From Polynucleobacter sp. (GTDB lineage Bacteria; Pseudomonadota; Gammaproteobacteria; Burkholderiales; Burkholderiaceae_D): a stretch of 64,000 nt of DNA. Positions 8,612 to 19,241 of the stretch are shown here, in pieces. The translations under genes were made by a program, and so were the position numbers. The notes under the pieces are model-generated. The model was not told the origin of the DNA and searched no databases. It saw only the letters and a list, made by a program, of their open reading frames with translations. The stretch is from NCBI GenBank assembly GCA_021737945.1, contig JAIPCX010000002.1, forward strand, positions 1 to 64,000. The letters run 5' to 3'. Within the stretch, counting starts at the first letter, position 1; each line of letters starts with the position of its first letter.

Positions 8612-8986
8612 TTACTTTGATCGATCGAGTAGTCGTCGGTCGCGCTTGGTCGGCCGACCGCGCAGGGCTTCTGCCGGCTCGATAAAAAATCGGCGCTGCT
8701 CGGCTTGCTGTTCACGTCGCAAAATACTTTGGGCGGTTTCTTCATACAGCTGCCGCGCAATCGTCGCTGACCCGCGCTGAGAAGATACGCCACGAACACG
8801 CACTTGCCATTCGGCGCTACCGTTATCAATGTCGATCAAATCATCCAGATGCACATGGCGAGAGGTCTTGCAGTGCTCTTCATTGATCTTTACCCGACCG
8901 CGATCAATCGCTTCAGCCGCCAGCGAGCGTGTTTTAAAAAACCGCGCCGCCCACAGCCATTTATCGATTCGTACCTGCTCACTCAT
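8612..8986 (-). CDS. hslR: S4-domain RNA-binding protein, Hsp15-like
   Basis: A 124-residue protein of the Hsp15 family. In E. coli, Hsp15 binds stalled 50S subunits carrying nascent chains and helps recycle them after heat shock. The N-terminal S4 domain is clear: VRIDKWLWAARFFKTRSLAA followed by GRVKINEEHCKTSRHVHLDD. A basic C-terminal tail rich in Arg, Lys and Gln ends the protein. An ATG three codons upstream is possible, but AAGGTGA lies directly against it and 9 bases from the ATG at 8986, so I prefer 8986. It stands between the TetR and clsB genes. No sigma-32 promoter was obvious to me. Confidence 0.85.
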   Translation of the reverse strand: MSEQVRIDKWLWAARFFKTRSLAAEAIDRGRVKINEEHCKTSRHVHLDDLIDIDNGSAEWQVRVRGVSSQRGSATIARQLYEETAQSILRREQQAEQRRFFIEPAEALRGRPTKRDRRLLDRSK

Positions 8987-9034
8987 AACTATCATTCACC
9001 TTAGTGATAGGCATCAGACGCGTAGGAATCCACA

Positions 9035-10219
9035 TTATTTGGTATACCTACCCGCACTAACAATTTGAAAAATACTTTTATACATCAGATAAGCGAAGCG
9101 ATTAAATACACGGCGAGTCCATGAATATTTTTTCACTTGATCGAGCAGCACAGGCACACCTTCATGCACACCTTGAATGATAGCGTCGTGCAAAATGCGA
9201 GCAAATTCTTCATCGCGCACAATGATGTTGGCTTCGTGATTTACAAACAAAGATAAGCCATCAAAATTACTTGATCCCACAGTAGACCAAAGCGCATCGA
9301 TGACAGCCACTTTGGCATGTAGCTGCGTTTTACGATATTCAATGATTTGAATACCAGCATTCAATAGCCGCGGATAAAAGGACTGCGCGACAGCATCTTG
9401 AAGGCGAAACTGACCAACACCAATCAACAAAGTAATGGACACGCCACGCTCAGCCGCATGCATCAATGCCTTACGCAATTTACGACCCGGCGCAAAATAA
9501 GGTGTTACCAACCAAGCTTCATGATGTGCATGCCCTAGCGCTTGAAGAAATGCGCGCTGTATGGCATGTCGATTCCGAAGATTATCTCTGACGACTAAGG
9601 CCGCTTGTGCGACTTCCTGCAAGGGCTTTAAACGAGTCGCATACTGCTGCCTAAAATTTTGTAATCGACGTCGCAATCCTTGCGGTTGCTGCCGCGCCCA
9701 TAGCGCTGCAACTTCAACATGCAAGCTATCCACTAAAGGTCCTGAAATACTGATCGCAAAATCCCAACGTGGCGAAGGTAGTGGTACATGATCATTGTCG
9801 TCCGACACTAAATCGTCGTTAATATTCAAACCGCCAAGAAAGGCTAAGCGTCTATCGATGACCACGATTTTTCTATGTAATCGCGCTAGTCCACGCTTAA
9901 ACCACGGATTAAAACAAGCAAATCGAACACCGGCAGCTTCAAGATCTTCGCGTAGCTCTAGCGTAGCCATCTCACCAGTACCCAACCAATCAACTAGCAC
10001 ATGCACATTTACTCCGCGTGCAGCTGCACGCAGCAGCGCAGCTTTAACATGATGCCCAGTTGCATCGATTGAGAAGATGTAGGTCTCGAGATAAATTTCA
10101 CTATGTGCACTGTCGATGGCCAAGACCAACGCTGGAAAAAATTCTTCTCCGCGATGCAGAAGTGATAGACGATTATTGTGACTGTAGCTAGTTGCTCGCA
10201 TGTGAATTTTCGGCCGCAT
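9035..10219 (-). CDS. clsB: Cardiolipin synthase B (phospholipase D superfamily)
   Basis: Makes cardiolipin by transferring a phosphatidyl group at the inner membrane. The phospholipase D fold is shown by two HKD motifs: LHRKIVVIDRRLAFLGG in the first half and LHAKVAVIDALWSTVGSSN in the second. Each has the His, Lys and Asp of the catalytic pair. The length of 394 residues fits ClsB. The start is uncertain: ATG at 10219 overlaps the endonuclease gene by 32 bases, while ATG at 10201 overlaps by 14; neither has a good ribosome site. It follows the endo/exonuclease/phosphatase gene in an nudB-EEP-clsB order that I know from Burkholderiales. Confidence 0.92.
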   Translation of the reverse strand: MRPKIHMRATSYSHNNRLSLLHRGEEFFPALVLAIDSAHSEIYLETYIFSIDATGHHVKAALLRAAARGVNVHVLVDWLGTGEMATLELREDLEAAGVRFACFNPWFKRGLARLHRKIVVIDRRLAFLGGLNINDDLVSDDNDHVPLPSPRWDFAISISGPLVDSLHVEVAALWARQQPQGLRRRLQNFRQQYATRLKPLQEVAQAALVVRDNLRNRHAIQRAFLQALGHAHHEAWLVTPYFAPGRKLRKALMHAAERGVSITLLIGVGQFRLQDAVAQSFYPRLLNAGIQIIEYRKTQLHAKVAVIDALWSTVGSSNFDGLSLFVNHEANIIVRDEEFARILHDAIIQGVHEGVPVLLDQVKKYSWTRRVFNRFAYLMYKSIFQIVSAGRYTK

Positions 10220-11045
10220 AATCTGCCGCTAGCTCACTCTCATCTGCTGTATTTAGTAAACGCAAATCAGCTATGATCGGTGCATGGTCAGAGAGTCTGG
10301 CCCAACTAGCTCCGTGCAAAACTTTGGCGGCCTCAACCGCAAAACCGCGCATATAAATTCGATCTAATTGCAGCACCGGCATCGCTGCTGGAAACGTTCT
10401 TGCAGGCGCCCTGCGTGGACCACGTCCAGACAAGCGCCGTAAATAGGCGCCAAAACTGCGCGCGGTGATTTGATGATCAAACACTTCGGTGACATGTAAA
10501 CGTTTGCGCAAGCTGTCACTCAGGGCATTGGTCCAATCGTTGAAATCACCAGCAATCAACAAGGGCGCTTCAGGTGGTGCTGTACTAATGACCGCATCAA
10601 TCAATGATTGCATCTGACGCAAGCGACTTCCGGCGAATAATCCCAGATGCACCACATAACAATGCACCTCTGTTTTTTCAATTTGCAACACACAATGCAA
10701 AATGCCGCGCGACTCGAATGCATGATCAGACACATCATGATTACGCGCGGAGGTAATTGGAAAACTCGATAGCAAGGCATTGCCGTGATGGCCATGGTCA
10801 TACACCGCATTCATCCCATAGGCGCTGTGCTGGTGATCATCTGCCAAAAATTCATGCTGACTTTGATGCGGCCAATTAGCCGAATGACGTAAAGCCAGCA
10901 GATCATGGCGACCCTGCACTTCCTGCAAAAAAACCAAATCAGCAGACAAGCCGGTGAGCGCTTGCTTGATCGCGTGTATGCGCGGCCGCGCTCCTACGGT
11001 GCTCACACCTTTGTGAATGTTGTAGGTAACAATGCGAAGCTTCAT
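10188..11045 (-). CDS. Endonuclease/exonuclease/phosphatase family protein
   Basis: A 285-residue metal-dependent hydrolase of the DNase I-like fold; the substrate could be nucleic acid or a phosphoester. The fold is marked by MKLRIVTYNIHKGVS at the start, FLQEVQGRHDL (metal-binding Glu), LIAGDFNDW (catalytic Asp-x-Asn) and the final LSDHAPIIADL (catalytic Asp-His). The reading frame stays open for 35 codons further upstream, but the ATG at 11045 overlaps the nudB stop in an ATGA and begins exactly at the domain, so it is the true start. Position between nudB and clsB is conserved in betaproteobacteria. A membrane or phospholipid role is possible but not shown. Confidence 0.88.
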   Translation of the reverse strand: MKLRIVTYNIHKGVSTVGARPRIHAIKQALTGLSADLVFLQEVQGRHDLLALRHSANWPHQSQHEFLADDHQHSAYGMNAVYDHGHHGNALLSSFPITSARNHDVSDHAFESRGILHCVLQIEKTEVHCYVVHLGLFAGSRLRQMQSLIDAVISTAPPEAPLLIAGDFNDWTNALSDSLRKRLHVTEVFDHQITARSFGAYLRRLSGRGPRRAPARTFPAAMPVLQLDRIYMRGFAVEAAKVLHGASWARLSDHAPIIADLRLLNTADESELAADYAAENSHASN

Positions 11046-11524
11046 GGCTGAGTGGCTGGCCCTGTATTCAGATACTGCGGCAATTGAAGAATCGCTTCCG
11101 CATTGGACGGAGAAAAACACTGGTCTGCTGCAGACCGCCAGGGTAACCACTGATACTGCAAATGTTCGCGCTCGGCCAGCGTGATCGTCATGTCGATCGG
11201 CACTTGTAAACCAAAGACATGCTCAGTGTTCCGAGTAACCCCTGGCGCATAGCGATGACGCCAAACGGGATAGATCTCATAAATATTGGAAAGGTTCCAG
11301 TCGATTAGTGACGACGGAGGTATGGCCGGACTACCGATCTGCAGACCGGTTTCTTCGAAGACTTCGCGAATCGCGGTCTCACGCAAGGGTTCATCAATCG
11401 AGTCTTTAGAGCCGGTAACCGATTGCCAGAAACCCAGCTTATCCGCCCGCTCTAGCAGCAGAACTTGAAGGTCGGACGAAAAAATAACAACCAATACCGA
11501 TTCGGGAATTTTATAGTCAGGCAT
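11042..11524 (-). CDS. nudB: Dihydroneopterin triphosphate diphosphatase (Nudix)
   Basis: Removes pyrophosphate from dihydroneopterin triphosphate in folate synthesis. The Nudix box begins GSKDSIDEPLRETAIREV and continues FEETGL, so it has the REV-x-EETG core with the metal-binding glutamates. The loop before the first Glu is one residue longer than the textbook pattern, which I remember as typical of NudB. The start MPDYKIPESVLVVIF at 11524 is preferred over the upstream in-frame ATG at 11554 because it begins the domain; the product then has 160 residues. The stop overlaps the next gene in ATGA. It lies 105 bases after aspS on the same strand. Confidence 0.88.
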   Translation of the reverse strand: MPDYKIPESVLVVIFSSDLQVLLLERADKLGFWQSVTGSKDSIDEPLRETAIREVFEETGLQIGSPAIPPSSLIDWNLSNIYEIYPVWRHRYAPGVTRNTEHVFGLQVPIDMTITLAEREHLQYQWLPWRSAADQCFSPSNAEAILQLPQYLNTGPATQP

Positions 11525-11629
11525 TTCAGTGTGCGCGCAAAGGTGACACAGCAATTATGCCCTGCTTAGCACCCGCAGTCTCGCAGACCGTAAAGCGTAG
11601 CACCCAACATGGTTGGGTGCCAGCCAACA

Positions 11630-13447
11630 TTAGGCCTTGATCGCAGGCTCCACGCTGCGCAGACGAATATGCAATTCGCGCAATTGCTTTTCGTCGACTT
11701 CGCTCGGCGCTTGCGTTAACAAACACTGCGCACGCTGAGTCTTGGGGAAAGCAATCACATCGCGAATCGACTCCGCACCCGTCATCATGGTGACAATACG
11801 ATCCAGACCAAAGGCCAGACCACCGTGCGGTGGCGCGCCATATTGCAAGGCATCGAGTAAGAAGCCAAACTTTTCTTGCGCTTCTTCTTCGCCAATATTA
11901 AGCGCGGTAAATACTTTGCTTTGAACATCGGCGCGATGAATACGCACCGAGCCACCACCTAACTCCCAGCCATTCAGCACCATATCATAGGCTTGCGCAA
12001 TGGCTTTACCCGGAGCGGTACTGATGAAATCTTCATGACCTGCTTTCGGTGCAGTAAAGGGATGATGCAGAGCATTCCAGCGATTCGCGTCTTCATCAAA
12101 CTCGAACATTGGGAAATCAACCACCCACAATGGACGCCAATCTTCATCGAACAAACCATTTTTACGGCCAAATTCGCTATGGCCAATTTTCACGCGCAAC
12201 GCACCGATAGCATCGTTAACTACTTTAGCTTTATCAGCGCCAAAGAAAATCAGATCGCCGTTTTCAGCACCGGTGCGCTCAAGAATCTGCGCGAGTGCAG
12301 CATCGTGAATATTTTTAACAATCGGTGATTGCAGACCGTCGCGGCCTTTCGATTTGTCATTCACCTTAATGTAGGCAAGACCTTTGGCACCGTAAATCGC
12401 AACGAATTGGGTGTACGCATCGATTTCTGAACGTGGCATGCCACCCTGCTCATTCGCACCACCGGGTACACGCAGTCCGACCACGCGACCGCCATCCATC
12501 GTCGCTGCACCTGAGAACACTTTGAATTCAACATCTTTCATTACATCGGTCAATTCAGTGAATTCAAGTTTTACGCGCATGTCAGGCTTGTCCGAGCCAT
12601 ACATGGCCATTGCCGTGGCAAAATTCATGACTGGGAAAGGATTCGGCAATTCCACATTCAAGGTATTTTTAAATACCTTACGAATCATGCCCTCAAACAG
12701 ATCACGGATTTCTTGCTCTGTCATGAACGATGTTTCGCAATCGATCTGGGTAAATTCTGGCTGACGATCCGCACGCAAATCTTCATCACGGAAGCATTTG
12801 GTGATTTGATAGTAGCGATCAAAGTTGGCTACCATCAGCAGCTGCTTGAATAACTGCGGCGATTGGGGCAACGCAAAGAAATGACCTGCATTCACTCGCG
12901 ACGGCACCAAATAATCGCGCGCGCCTTCAGGTGTTGATTTAGTCAGCATCGGTGTTTCAATATCGATGAAGCCATTCTCATCTAAAAATTTTCGCACTTC
13001 CATCGAGACTTTGTAGCGCAACATGAGGTTGTGTTGCATTTGTGGTCGGCGCAAATCCAATACACGATGGGTTAAACGTGTGGTCTCTGAAAGATTGTCA
13101 TCATCAAGCTGGAACGGTGGCGTCACCGATGGATTCAGCACTTCAAGCTCGTGACACAAGACTTCAATTTTTCCAGATGTCAGGCCGGTATTTTCTGTGC
13201 CGGCAGGACGCGCACGCACCAAACCCGTTATACGCAAACAGAATTCATTACGAACTGATTCAGCACTTTTAAACATCTCAGCACGGTCAGGATCACACAC
13301 CACTTGCACCAAACCTTCGCGGTCGCGCAAATCGATAAAAATCACTCCACCATGATCGCGTCGACGGTGTACCCAGCCACACAGGCTTACCGTTTGACCC
13401 ATTTGCGCCTCAGTCGTTAGGCCGCAGTAATTTGTACGCATTGACAT
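11630..13447 (-). CDS. aspS: Aspartyl-tRNA synthetase
   Basis: Charges tRNA-Asp (possibly also tRNA-Asn) with aspartate in the cytoplasm. The 605-residue protein starts [20 protein letters not shown]. Its order is N-terminal OB-fold anticodon domain ([20 protein letters not shown]), class II motif 2 ([20 protein letters not shown]), the bacterial insertion domain, and C-terminal motif 3 ([16 protein letters not shown]). The frame is open upstream to 13582, but that part would run into the DUF502 gene and lacks domain character. ATGs at 13447 and 13441 are both possible. Whether it discriminates tRNA-Asn cannot be settled here. Confidence 0.97.
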   Translation of the reverse strand: MSMRTNYCGLTTEAQMGQTVSLCGWVHRRRDHGGVIFIDLRDREGLVQVVCDPDRAEMFKSAESVRNEFCLRITGLVRARPAGTENTGLTSGKIEVLCHELEVLNPSVTPPFQLDDDNLSETTRLTHRVLDLRRPQMQHNLMLRYKVSMEVRKFLDENGFIDIETPMLTKSTPEGARDYLVPSRVNAGHFFALPQSPQLFKQLLMVANFDRYYQITKCFRDEDLRADRQPEFTQIDCETSFMTEQEIRDLFEGMIRKVFKNTLNVELPNPFPVMNFATAMAMYGSDKPDMRVKLEFTELTDVMKDVEFKVFSGAATMDGGRVVGLRVPGGANEQGGMPRSEIDAYTQFVAIYGAKGLAYIKVNDKSKGRDGLQSPIVKNIHDAALAQILERTGAENGDLIFFGADKAKVVNDAIGALRVKIGHSEFGRKNGLFDEDWRPLWVVDFPMFEFDEDANRWNALHHPFTAPKAGHEDFISTAPGKAIAQAYDMVLNGWELGGGSVRIHRADVQSKVFTALNIGEEEAQEKFGFLLDALQYGAPPHGGLAFGLDRIVTMMTGAESIRDVIAFPKTQRAQCLLTQAPSEVDEKQLRELHIRLRSVEPAIKA

Positions 13448-13499
13448 AGTGTTCAGTCTCAGTTTCGTTGTAACTAGAATTAATGAATCTCGCGACAGA

Positions 13500-14150
13500 T
13501 CAGTGATCGGAGAGCTTAGCGGGTGTAATTGTTTGATCCGGCTTTTTAGTCGCGCCGGGAGAGACAACGCCCATAGACACAATGTATTTCAGTGCCTCAT
13601 CCACGCTCATAGCAAGCTCGATCGAGTCTTCGCGCTTAAGCATGAGAAAGAATCCCGAGGTAGGGTTAGGTGTGGTGGGTACATACACGCTGATGTAATC
13701 TCCGATAAGGTGATTCTTCACATCACCACCCGGCACACCCGTCTGAAATGCAATCGTCCAAGAACCTTCACGAGGATATTGAATCAATACCGCTTTGCGA
13801 AACGCATTCCCAGACGATGAAAGCAAGGTATCTGATACTTGCTTAACGCTAGAGTAAATAGAATTAACCACAGGTATGCGTTGCAGCAGCCATTCCCACA
13901 ATTTCAGTAATCGGGTACCAATGAAATTTTGTGTCACCAAACCCGTAATAAAAATAATCACCAGCGTCAAAATCGTACCGATACCCGGCAAATTAAAACC
14001 AAATAATGATTCGGGCCTGAGCGAAGGTGGCAACAACAGCAGCGATTGATCGAGCGTGCCTATGATGAGGTTTAGCACCCACAGCGTAATGGCCAAAGGC
14101 ACCAGCACCAACAAGCCGGTAATAAAGTATTTACGCATGAGTGCAATCAT
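13500..14150 (-). CDS. DUF502 family membrane protein
   Basis: A 216-residue conserved membrane protein of unknown biochemical role. Two hydrophobic segments (about residues 8-32 and 55-82) are followed by the family's signature region [20 protein letters not shown] and a soluble beta-rich tail with [11 protein letters not shown] and [15 protein letters not shown]. The ATG overlaps the fmdB stop by one base (TGATG), pointing to coupled translation, and this is why I keep the start at 14150. The gene lies between fmdB and aspS, its usual place in betaproteobacteria. Confidence 0.9.
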   Translation of the reverse strand: MIALMRKYFITGLLVLVPLAITLWVLNLIIGTLDQSLLLLPPSLRPESLFGFNLPGIGTILTLVIIFITGLVTQNFIGTRLLKLWEWLLQRIPVVNSIYSSVKQVSDTLLSSSGNAFRKAVLIQYPREGSWTIAFQTGVPGGDVKNHLIGDYISVYVPTTPNPTSGFFLMLKREDSIELAMSVDEALKYIVSMGVVSPGATKKPDQTITPAKLSDH

Positions 14151-14500
14151 CAGGAAGCCGTTGGTGTTGAAGGTTTGGAGTCGGGACTTGTCGAAGTCGA
14201 AGTTGATGCGGATGCAGGTGCTGAGTCAGTCTTAGCGCCACCCGAAGTCGTCGTAGATTCTGTATTGGTTGTAGCCCCACCTTCAGACTTCTCAGACTTT
14301 GCCTTGCCATCACCCGGACCATTGCGGAAATCGGTTACATACCAACCGCTACCTTTGAGCTGAAAACCCGCCGCGGTCAGTTGTTTTTTAAATTCAGGCT
14401 TTCCACACGATTCGCACTCCGTAAGCGGAGCATCCGAGATTTTTTGCAGTACATCCCGAGCGTATCCGCAGGCTTCACATCGATAAGCATAGATAGGCAT
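14150..14500 (-). CDS. FmdB-type zinc ribbon protein
   Basis: A 116-residue protein with the FmdB zinc ribbon at its N-terminus: MPIYAYRCEACGYARDV and then ECESCGK give two CxxC pairs for one zinc. After KGSGWYVTDFRNG the chain turns into a low-complexity Ser/Thr/Ala/Lys-rich tail (about residues 70-116) with no fold expected. Function is unknown; the family name comes from a methylamine and formamidase regulator and should not be over-read. The frame is open upstream to 14596, but the domain begins at the ATG at 14500. The stop overlaps the DUF502 start. Confidence 0.88.
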   Translation of the reverse strand: MPIYAYRCEACGYARDVLQKISDAPLTECESCGKPEFKKQLTAAGFQLKGSGWYVTDFRNGPGDGKAKSEKSEGGATTNTESTTTSGGAKTDSAPASASTSTSTSPDSKPSTPTAS

Positions 14501-14592
14501 CGTGACTCTCTTAAAGCGAAAATTTTGAAAACCTTGAATTATAAAGGGTTTTCTAATAAATCCTGCAGCCAATCCGCCCGACCGAGGGCGCG

Positions 14593-16017
14593 TCATTCGT
14601 TAGGGGAGAGTCGCCCCGCCTGAGGCAGCAGCGATCCAGCGATCATGCCTAAAAATGCGGCCAATAAACCCACGAATTGGGGCGGCCAAATCGAATCGGC
14701 GCCAACCACTTCCATTAGTAGCCAACATGCTAACCCGCCAACAACTGAGGTTAGCGCACCCTGGCTGGTGGCGCGCTTCCAGTACAAGCCCATTACTAGC
14801 GGAATGAAAGCCCCGACCAACGGCACTTTGTAAGAATTGCCGACCATTTCATAAATCGGCATGCCTTGCGAAAGTAAGGCAAACGTTGTTACAACGATAG
14901 TGAAACACACGACCACAATGCGCGTGGTTAGCAGTAGCTGCTGATCATTCATTGGAAACATCTCGCGAATAATGTTTTCCGTCAGCGTGATGCTAGGTGC
15001 AAGCAAAGTGCCACTGGCGGTCGACATGATCGCGGATAAAAGCGCACCAAAAAATAGTACTTGCGCAAAAATCGGCGTGTGGTCCAGTATCAAGCGCGGC
15101 AAAATCAGCTGAGAGTCTTCACCAATCAGCGCAGTGAACATGGCCGGATCAACAATCTGAGCTGCGTACACCAGAAACATCGGTATAAACGCCAGAAAAA
15201 AATACAATGAACCGCCGATGACGGCACCGGCCACCGATGTATTTTCAGAGCGCGCCGACATCACACGCTGAAAGACATCTTGCTGGGGAATAGAACCAAA
15301 CATAATGGTGACGCCCATACCCACAAATCCTAACCAAGCGGCTAATGTCGGTTCTGGGAAAAAACGCAATTTGCCGGCATCGCTTGCATGTTGAATCACC
15401 ACCTGCGCGCCACCTGCATCACCCGCAATCACCCATGCGATATAAACCATACCGATGATAATTAAAGACATCTGAAATGCGTCGGTAAACGCCACCGACC
15501 ACATACCACCGAATAGCGTATATACCAACACAATTGCTGAACCAGCGATCATGCCGGTGGACATTGAGATGGCACCGTTCGTCAACACGCTAAACACCAA
15601 TCCCAACGCAGTAATTTGCGCGGATACCCAGCCCAAATATGAAATCACTATGCACAATGATGCAATGACTTCGACGGGTCGGTTATAGCGTTGCTTGAAA
15701 TAGTCGCCAATAGTTAAGAGATTAAGTCTATACAGTTTGCGAGCAAAAAATAAACCCACAAAAATTAAACATAGCGACGCGCCGAACGGGTCTTCTACTG
15801 TGCCACTCAATCCTTGCTCCGCAAATCGTGCCGGTATACCGAGCACCGTTTCCGAACCAAACCAGGTCGCAAATACCATAGCAATCACCACCGGCAAAGG
15901 CAATGACCGACCTGCATTCGCGTAATCAGACGAGTTGTTTACTCGGGTGGCAGCGTATAAACCTAGGCTTATCGATACGAGCAAATACAGTCCGACAGAA
16001 ATCAGCAAAATATTCAT
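14593..16017 (-). CDS. Sodium:solute symporter family transporter
   Basis: A 474-residue inner-membrane transporter of the SSF (LeuT-like fold) family, moving a small solute with Na+. About 13 hydrophobic segments span the protein, as is usual for the family. Typical segments include YANAGRSLPLPVVIAMVFAT (helix 2 region), LTIGDYFKQRYNRPVEVIAS and the loop ahead of ISYLGWVSAQITALG. The substrate cannot be told from sequence. The gene lies between ubiB and fmdB on the same strand, a placement I recognise from Burkholderiales, without an obvious functional tie to ubiquinone synthesis. Confidence 0.9.
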   Translation of the reverse strand: MNILLISVGLYLLVSISLGLYAATRVNNSSDYANAGRSLPLPVVIAMVFATWFGSETVLGIPARFAEQGLSGTVEDPFGASLCLIFVGLFFARKLYRLNLLTIGDYFKQRYNRPVEVIASLCIVISYLGWVSAQITALGLVFSVLTNGAISMSTGMIAGSAIVLVYTLFGGMWSVAFTDAFQMSLIIIGMVYIAWVIAGDAGGAQVVIQHASDAGKLRFFPEPTLAAWLGFVGMGVTIMFGSIPQQDVFQRVMSARSENTSVAGAVIGGSLYFFLAFIPMFLVYAAQIVDPAMFTALIGEDSQLILPRLILDHTPIFAQVLFFGALLSAIMSTASGTLLAPSITLTENIIREMFPMNDQQLLLTTRIVVVCFTIVVTTFALLSQGMPIYEMVGNSYKVPLVGAFIPLVMGLYWKRATSQGALTSVVGGLACWLLMEVVGADSIWPPQFVGLLAAFLGMIAGSLLPQAGRLSPNE

Positions 16018-16132
16018 GGGAATTCATCACTACGAGTCGATGCGTGAAAGCAGAATTGGGACCGAAATACTTTCAACTAGAATGTTGATAGCAGTAAGAA
16101 GTTAACTAAATTAAAACTAAATTTTAGCAAAA

Positions 16133-17701
16133 TTAAAAACCACCATGCCAGCGCAGAAAAATTTGTACAACGATGATGCCCGCTATTAGGCCGCCGCTAA
16201 AGTACATAGCCAAACTTAAGAAATGATTAGTACGTCTTTGCTCTGCTATGAGACCTTGTAGCAAGCGATGTGTATCGCTCTCTTGGGGCTCCGCCTTCGC
16301 TAGCAAAGCTTGCTGCAATAAACGAGGTAGCTGTGGAAAGATTTGTGCGTAATGCGGCGCCTCTACCTTGAGTCTATCTATCAATCCACGCCAACCTACT
16401 TGCTCGTTAATCCATTTTTCTAATGCAGGCTTGGCGGTAGACCAGAGATCAAGTTCGGGATCAAGCTGCCGGCCCAAACCTTCGATATTTAGCAGGGTTT
16501 TTTGTAGTAGCACGAGTTGAGGCTGCACTTCAATATTGAAGCGACGTGAAGTTTGAAATAACCGCAACAGCACTTGGCCAAACGAGATTTCTGCTAACGG
16601 CCGATCAAAGATAGGTTCGCAGCAAGCACGTACAGCGGCTTCCAGTTCATCAACTCGCGTGTCTTTAGGCGCCCAACCAGATTCAATATGCGCTTGAGCG
16701 ACACGCTTGTAATCGCGACGGAAAAAGGCGATGAAATTTTGCGATAAATAGTCTTTGTCGAAATCAGTCAAGGTACCAACGATACCAAAATCGAGAGCGA
16801 TATAGCGGCCAAAAGTTTCAGGCGCAATCGACACTAAAATATTTCCGGGATGCATATCCGCATGGAAGAACCCATCGCGAAATACTTGAGTGAAAAAAAT
16901 CTCCACGCCTTCACGCGAAAGCTTTTTTAAATCGACACCTGCATCAATGAGTTTTTGTGTTTGTGAAATCGGTATGCCATGCATGCGCTCCATCACAATC
17001 ACTGATTGAGAGCAATAGTCCCAATGCATTTCCGGCACAAGCAAAAGGCTAGCGTTAGCAAAATTTCTGCGTAGCTGACTGCCATTCGCAGCCTCACGCA
17101 TGAGATCTAACTCATCGTGCAGATGCTTATCGAATTCAGTCACTACTTCGCGCGGCTTCAGTCGACGCCCATCTACCGACCAACGCTCTACCCAACCGGC
17201 GACGATGTGCATTAAGGCGATGTCATTTTCAATCGCTTTATGCACACCCGGTCGCAACACCTTGACGGCCACTTCAGTGCCATTTTTTAAGGTGGCAAAA
17301 TGCACTTGCGCCACTGAAGCAGATGCTACTGGTTCGCGGGTGAAACTGGCAAATAATTCATCCGGATGTTGACCAAGCGAACGGATAATTTCATCAATCG
17401 CCAGATCAGAAGAAAACGGCGGCACCCGATCCTGCAAGAGTGCCAACTGATCGGCAATATCGGCGGGCATAAGATCACGCCGCGTTGATAACACTTGGCC
17501 GAATTTTACAAAGATAGGGCCCAATTCTTCGAGCGCTCGACGCAAGCGCTCACCACGTGGAGCGCTGATATCGCGCAAAAAAAATAGCGCCGACAAAAAT
17601 CGCCAGTGCGGCGGAATCTTCGCACCTACCAGTATGATTTCATCTAAGCCGTAGCGTAGCGCGACTTGAACAATCTTAAACACGCGTGACAGACGATTCA
17701 T
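16133..17701 (-). CDS. ubiB: Ubiquinone biosynthesis kinase-like protein UbiB
   Basis: An atypical protein-kinase-like ATPase needed for ubiquinone synthesis at the inner membrane. The 522-residue protein has the diagnostic KxGQ motif in [16 protein letters not shown], an Ala-rich nucleotide loop ([12 protein letters not shown]), the catalytic-loop-like [10 protein letters not shown] and the metal site LDFGIVG. Two C-terminal hydrophobic stretches (about residues 488-520) are the expected membrane anchor. Its ATG overlaps the ubiJ stop by 4 bases. With ubiJ and ubiE it forms a ubiquinone operon. Confidence 0.95.
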   Translation of the reverse strand: MNRLSRVFKIVQVALRYGLDEIILVGAKIPPHWRFLSALFFLRDISAPRGERLRRALEELGPIFVKFGQVLSTRRDLMPADIADQLALLQDRVPPFSSDLAIDEIIRSLGQHPDELFASFTREPVASASVAQVHFATLKNGTEVAVKVLRPGVHKAIENDIALMHIVAGWVERWSVDGRRLKPREVVTEFDKHLHDELDLMREAANGSQLRRNFANASLLLVPEMHWDYCSQSVIVMERMHGIPISQTQKLIDAGVDLKKLSREGVEIFFTQVFRDGFFHADMHPGNILVSIAPETFGRYIALDFGIVGTLTDFDKDYLSQNFIAFFRRDYKRVAQAHIESGWAPKDTRVDELEAAVRACCEPIFDRPLAEISFGQVLLRLFQTSRRFNIEVQPQLVLLQKTLLNIEGLGRQLDPELDLWSTAKPALEKWINEQVGWRGLIDRLKVEAPHYAQIFPQLPRLLQQALLAKAEPQESDTHRLLQGLIAEQRRTNHFLSLAMYFSGGLIAGIIVVQIFLRWHGGF

Positions 17702-18291
17702 GCTTGACCACCTACACTGTGCTTCTCTAGCGAGGCAATACGTTTAGCGAGTCGTTCTACATCATCACGAATAATCACGACATCTGCAGCAAATTTTTCA
17801 CCTGCTTGGCGATACAGCAATGTTGGGTTTTCTTCCAGCAGATATTCAGCCATATTTTCAAAAAATTTGCGGCCGCCTGTCTTAGCTTGCGAGAGCGTGT
17901 TGCGCGCTGCTTGCGTCATACGCACAGCAGCAATATCACCAAAAAAAGGAGCCAGATCTTCTTCGGGCTCCCAATGCAATTCATTGGCTAACTCAGAAAT
18001 GGTGCGCGCAAAATCCGCATCGCCGCTGATAGTGACATACGAAAATGCTTTTTCCATATTCATCATCATCTGCGGCAAATCCGCTGGCTTGATGCGTATC
18101 GTGACATTCGGTTCAGCATTTTCAGCAAGCTGAAATAAACCATCACCTGCCACTGCCAGTTTCAATGGAATAGCACCTACCTCAAAACAAGCCACTCCAC
18201 CTGCGTGTGCACGCAGCTTATCGCACAACATAGGCTGGCGTGACAGCAGATGATTAATTAGGGCAATGATGGGACGTTCCAGGCTTGTCAT
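17698..18291 (-). CDS. ubiJ: Ubiquinone biosynthesis accessory factor UbiJ (SCP2 domain)
   Basis: A 197-residue lipid-binding accessory protein of the ubiquinone-synthesis complex; the SCP2 domain is thought to hold the polyprenyl intermediates. The N-terminal two thirds show the SCP2 pattern, with a segment around [20 protein letters not shown] and then [17 protein letters not shown]. The C-terminal third is a charged helical tail. It sits between ubiE and ubiB on one strand, the standard order, and overlaps ubiB by 4 bases. Sequence conservation in UbiJ is low, so position counts heavily in this call. Confidence 0.88.
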   Translation of the reverse strand: MTSLERPIIALINHLLSRQPMLCDKLRAHAGGVACFEVGAIPLKLAVAGDGLFQLAENAEPNVTIRIKPADLPQMMMNMEKAFSYVTISGDADFARTISELANELHWEPEEDLAPFFGDIAAVRMTQAARNTLSQAKTGGRKFFENMAEYLLEENPTLLYRQAGEKFAADVVIIRDDVERLAKRIASLEKHSVGGQA

Positions 18292-18359
18292 GAAAATGCT
18301 TATTCTCGTTGGGGTCTAACGCATAGTTGCGCTAAACACTATGCACACAGCACGGACTT

Positions 18360-19091
18360 TTAAAGTTTCACACCTACGTGAAGCGCTGCGACACCCGCAG
18401 TTAAATTGAAATAGTCGACCTGATCGAAACCGACTTCTTGCATCATGCCTTTTAATGTTTCCTGATCAGGATGCATGCGTATCGATTCTGCCAGATAGCG
18501 ATAACTGTCTGCGTCATTCGCTATTTTTTGACCCAACCACGGCGGCACCTTAAACGAATACACGTCATACGGCTTTTGCAGTGGTGAAGCGACTTTAGAA
18601 AATTCGAGCACCAGTAATTTGCCACCCGGCTTCAGTACTCGGCGCATCTCAGATAAAGCTTGGTCTTTGTGCGTCATGTTGCGTAATCCAAAGGCGACAG
18701 ACACGCGATCAAAATAATTATCTGGAAATGGAAGTTTTTCAGCATCGCAAATAAGCGTAGGTAGTACCAGACCTTCATTAATCAGCCGGTCGCGACCAAC
18801 ACGCAGCATGGATTCATTGATATCGGTATGCCACACCTGGCCTGTGGTGCCCGCACGCTTAGCGAAGGCGCGCGCTAAGTCGCCCGTGCCCGCCGCAATG
18901 TCTAACACCTTAAACCCCGGCCGAATACCTGCCTGAGTAATCGTGAACGCCTTCCACAACCTGTGCAGCCCGGCTGACATCAGGTCATTCATTACATCGT
19001 ATTTAGCTGCTACGGAATGAAAAACCTCGGCCACCTTGTGCGCCTTGTGTTCTTCAGGGACTTGCTGATAGCCAAAATGGGTCTGGGACAT
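18360..19091 (-). CDS. ubiE: Ubiquinone/menaquinone methyltransferase UbiE
   Basis: A SAM-dependent C-methyltransferase acting on the benzoquinol (and, where present, demethylmenaquinol) ring. The 243-residue protein shows the SAM site [20 protein letters not shown] and the UbiE signatures [17 protein letters not shown] and [18 protein letters not shown]. It is the first gene of ubiE-ubiJ-ubiB. Upstream, on the opposite strand, starts the ankyrin-repeat gene, so the 150-base gap must hold divergent promoters. Confidence 0.97.
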   Translation of the reverse strand: MSQTHFGYQQVPEEHKAHKVAEVFHSVAAKYDVMNDLMSAGLHRLWKAFTITQAGIRPGFKVLDIAAGTGDLARAFAKRAGTTGQVWHTDINESMLRVGRDRLINEGLVLPTLICDAEKLPFPDNYFDRVSVAFGLRNMTHKDQALSEMRRVLKPGGKLLVLEFSKVASPLQKPYDVYSFKVPPWLGQKIANDADSYRYLAESIRMHPDQETLKGMMQEVGFDQVDYFNLTAGVAALHVGVKL

Positions 19092-19241
19092 GACGAAAAT
19101 CCATAGCTTTAATGAGACTAATTATACAAGTCTATCTAAGACCCTCATCAGCCCAATCCAGAGTGAACTTTTTCAGCATTGCGACCACAGATATGGCCAC
19201 TGAGCCAGTGCCCTCTATCTACACTCAAAAACAACATTTTT

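Noticed and set aside
11045-11150. Extended N-terminus of the endonuclease/exonuclease/phosphatase protein
   Set aside because: The extra 35 residues overlap nudB and have no domain match; the ATG at 11045 in the ATGA overlap begins exactly at the fold.
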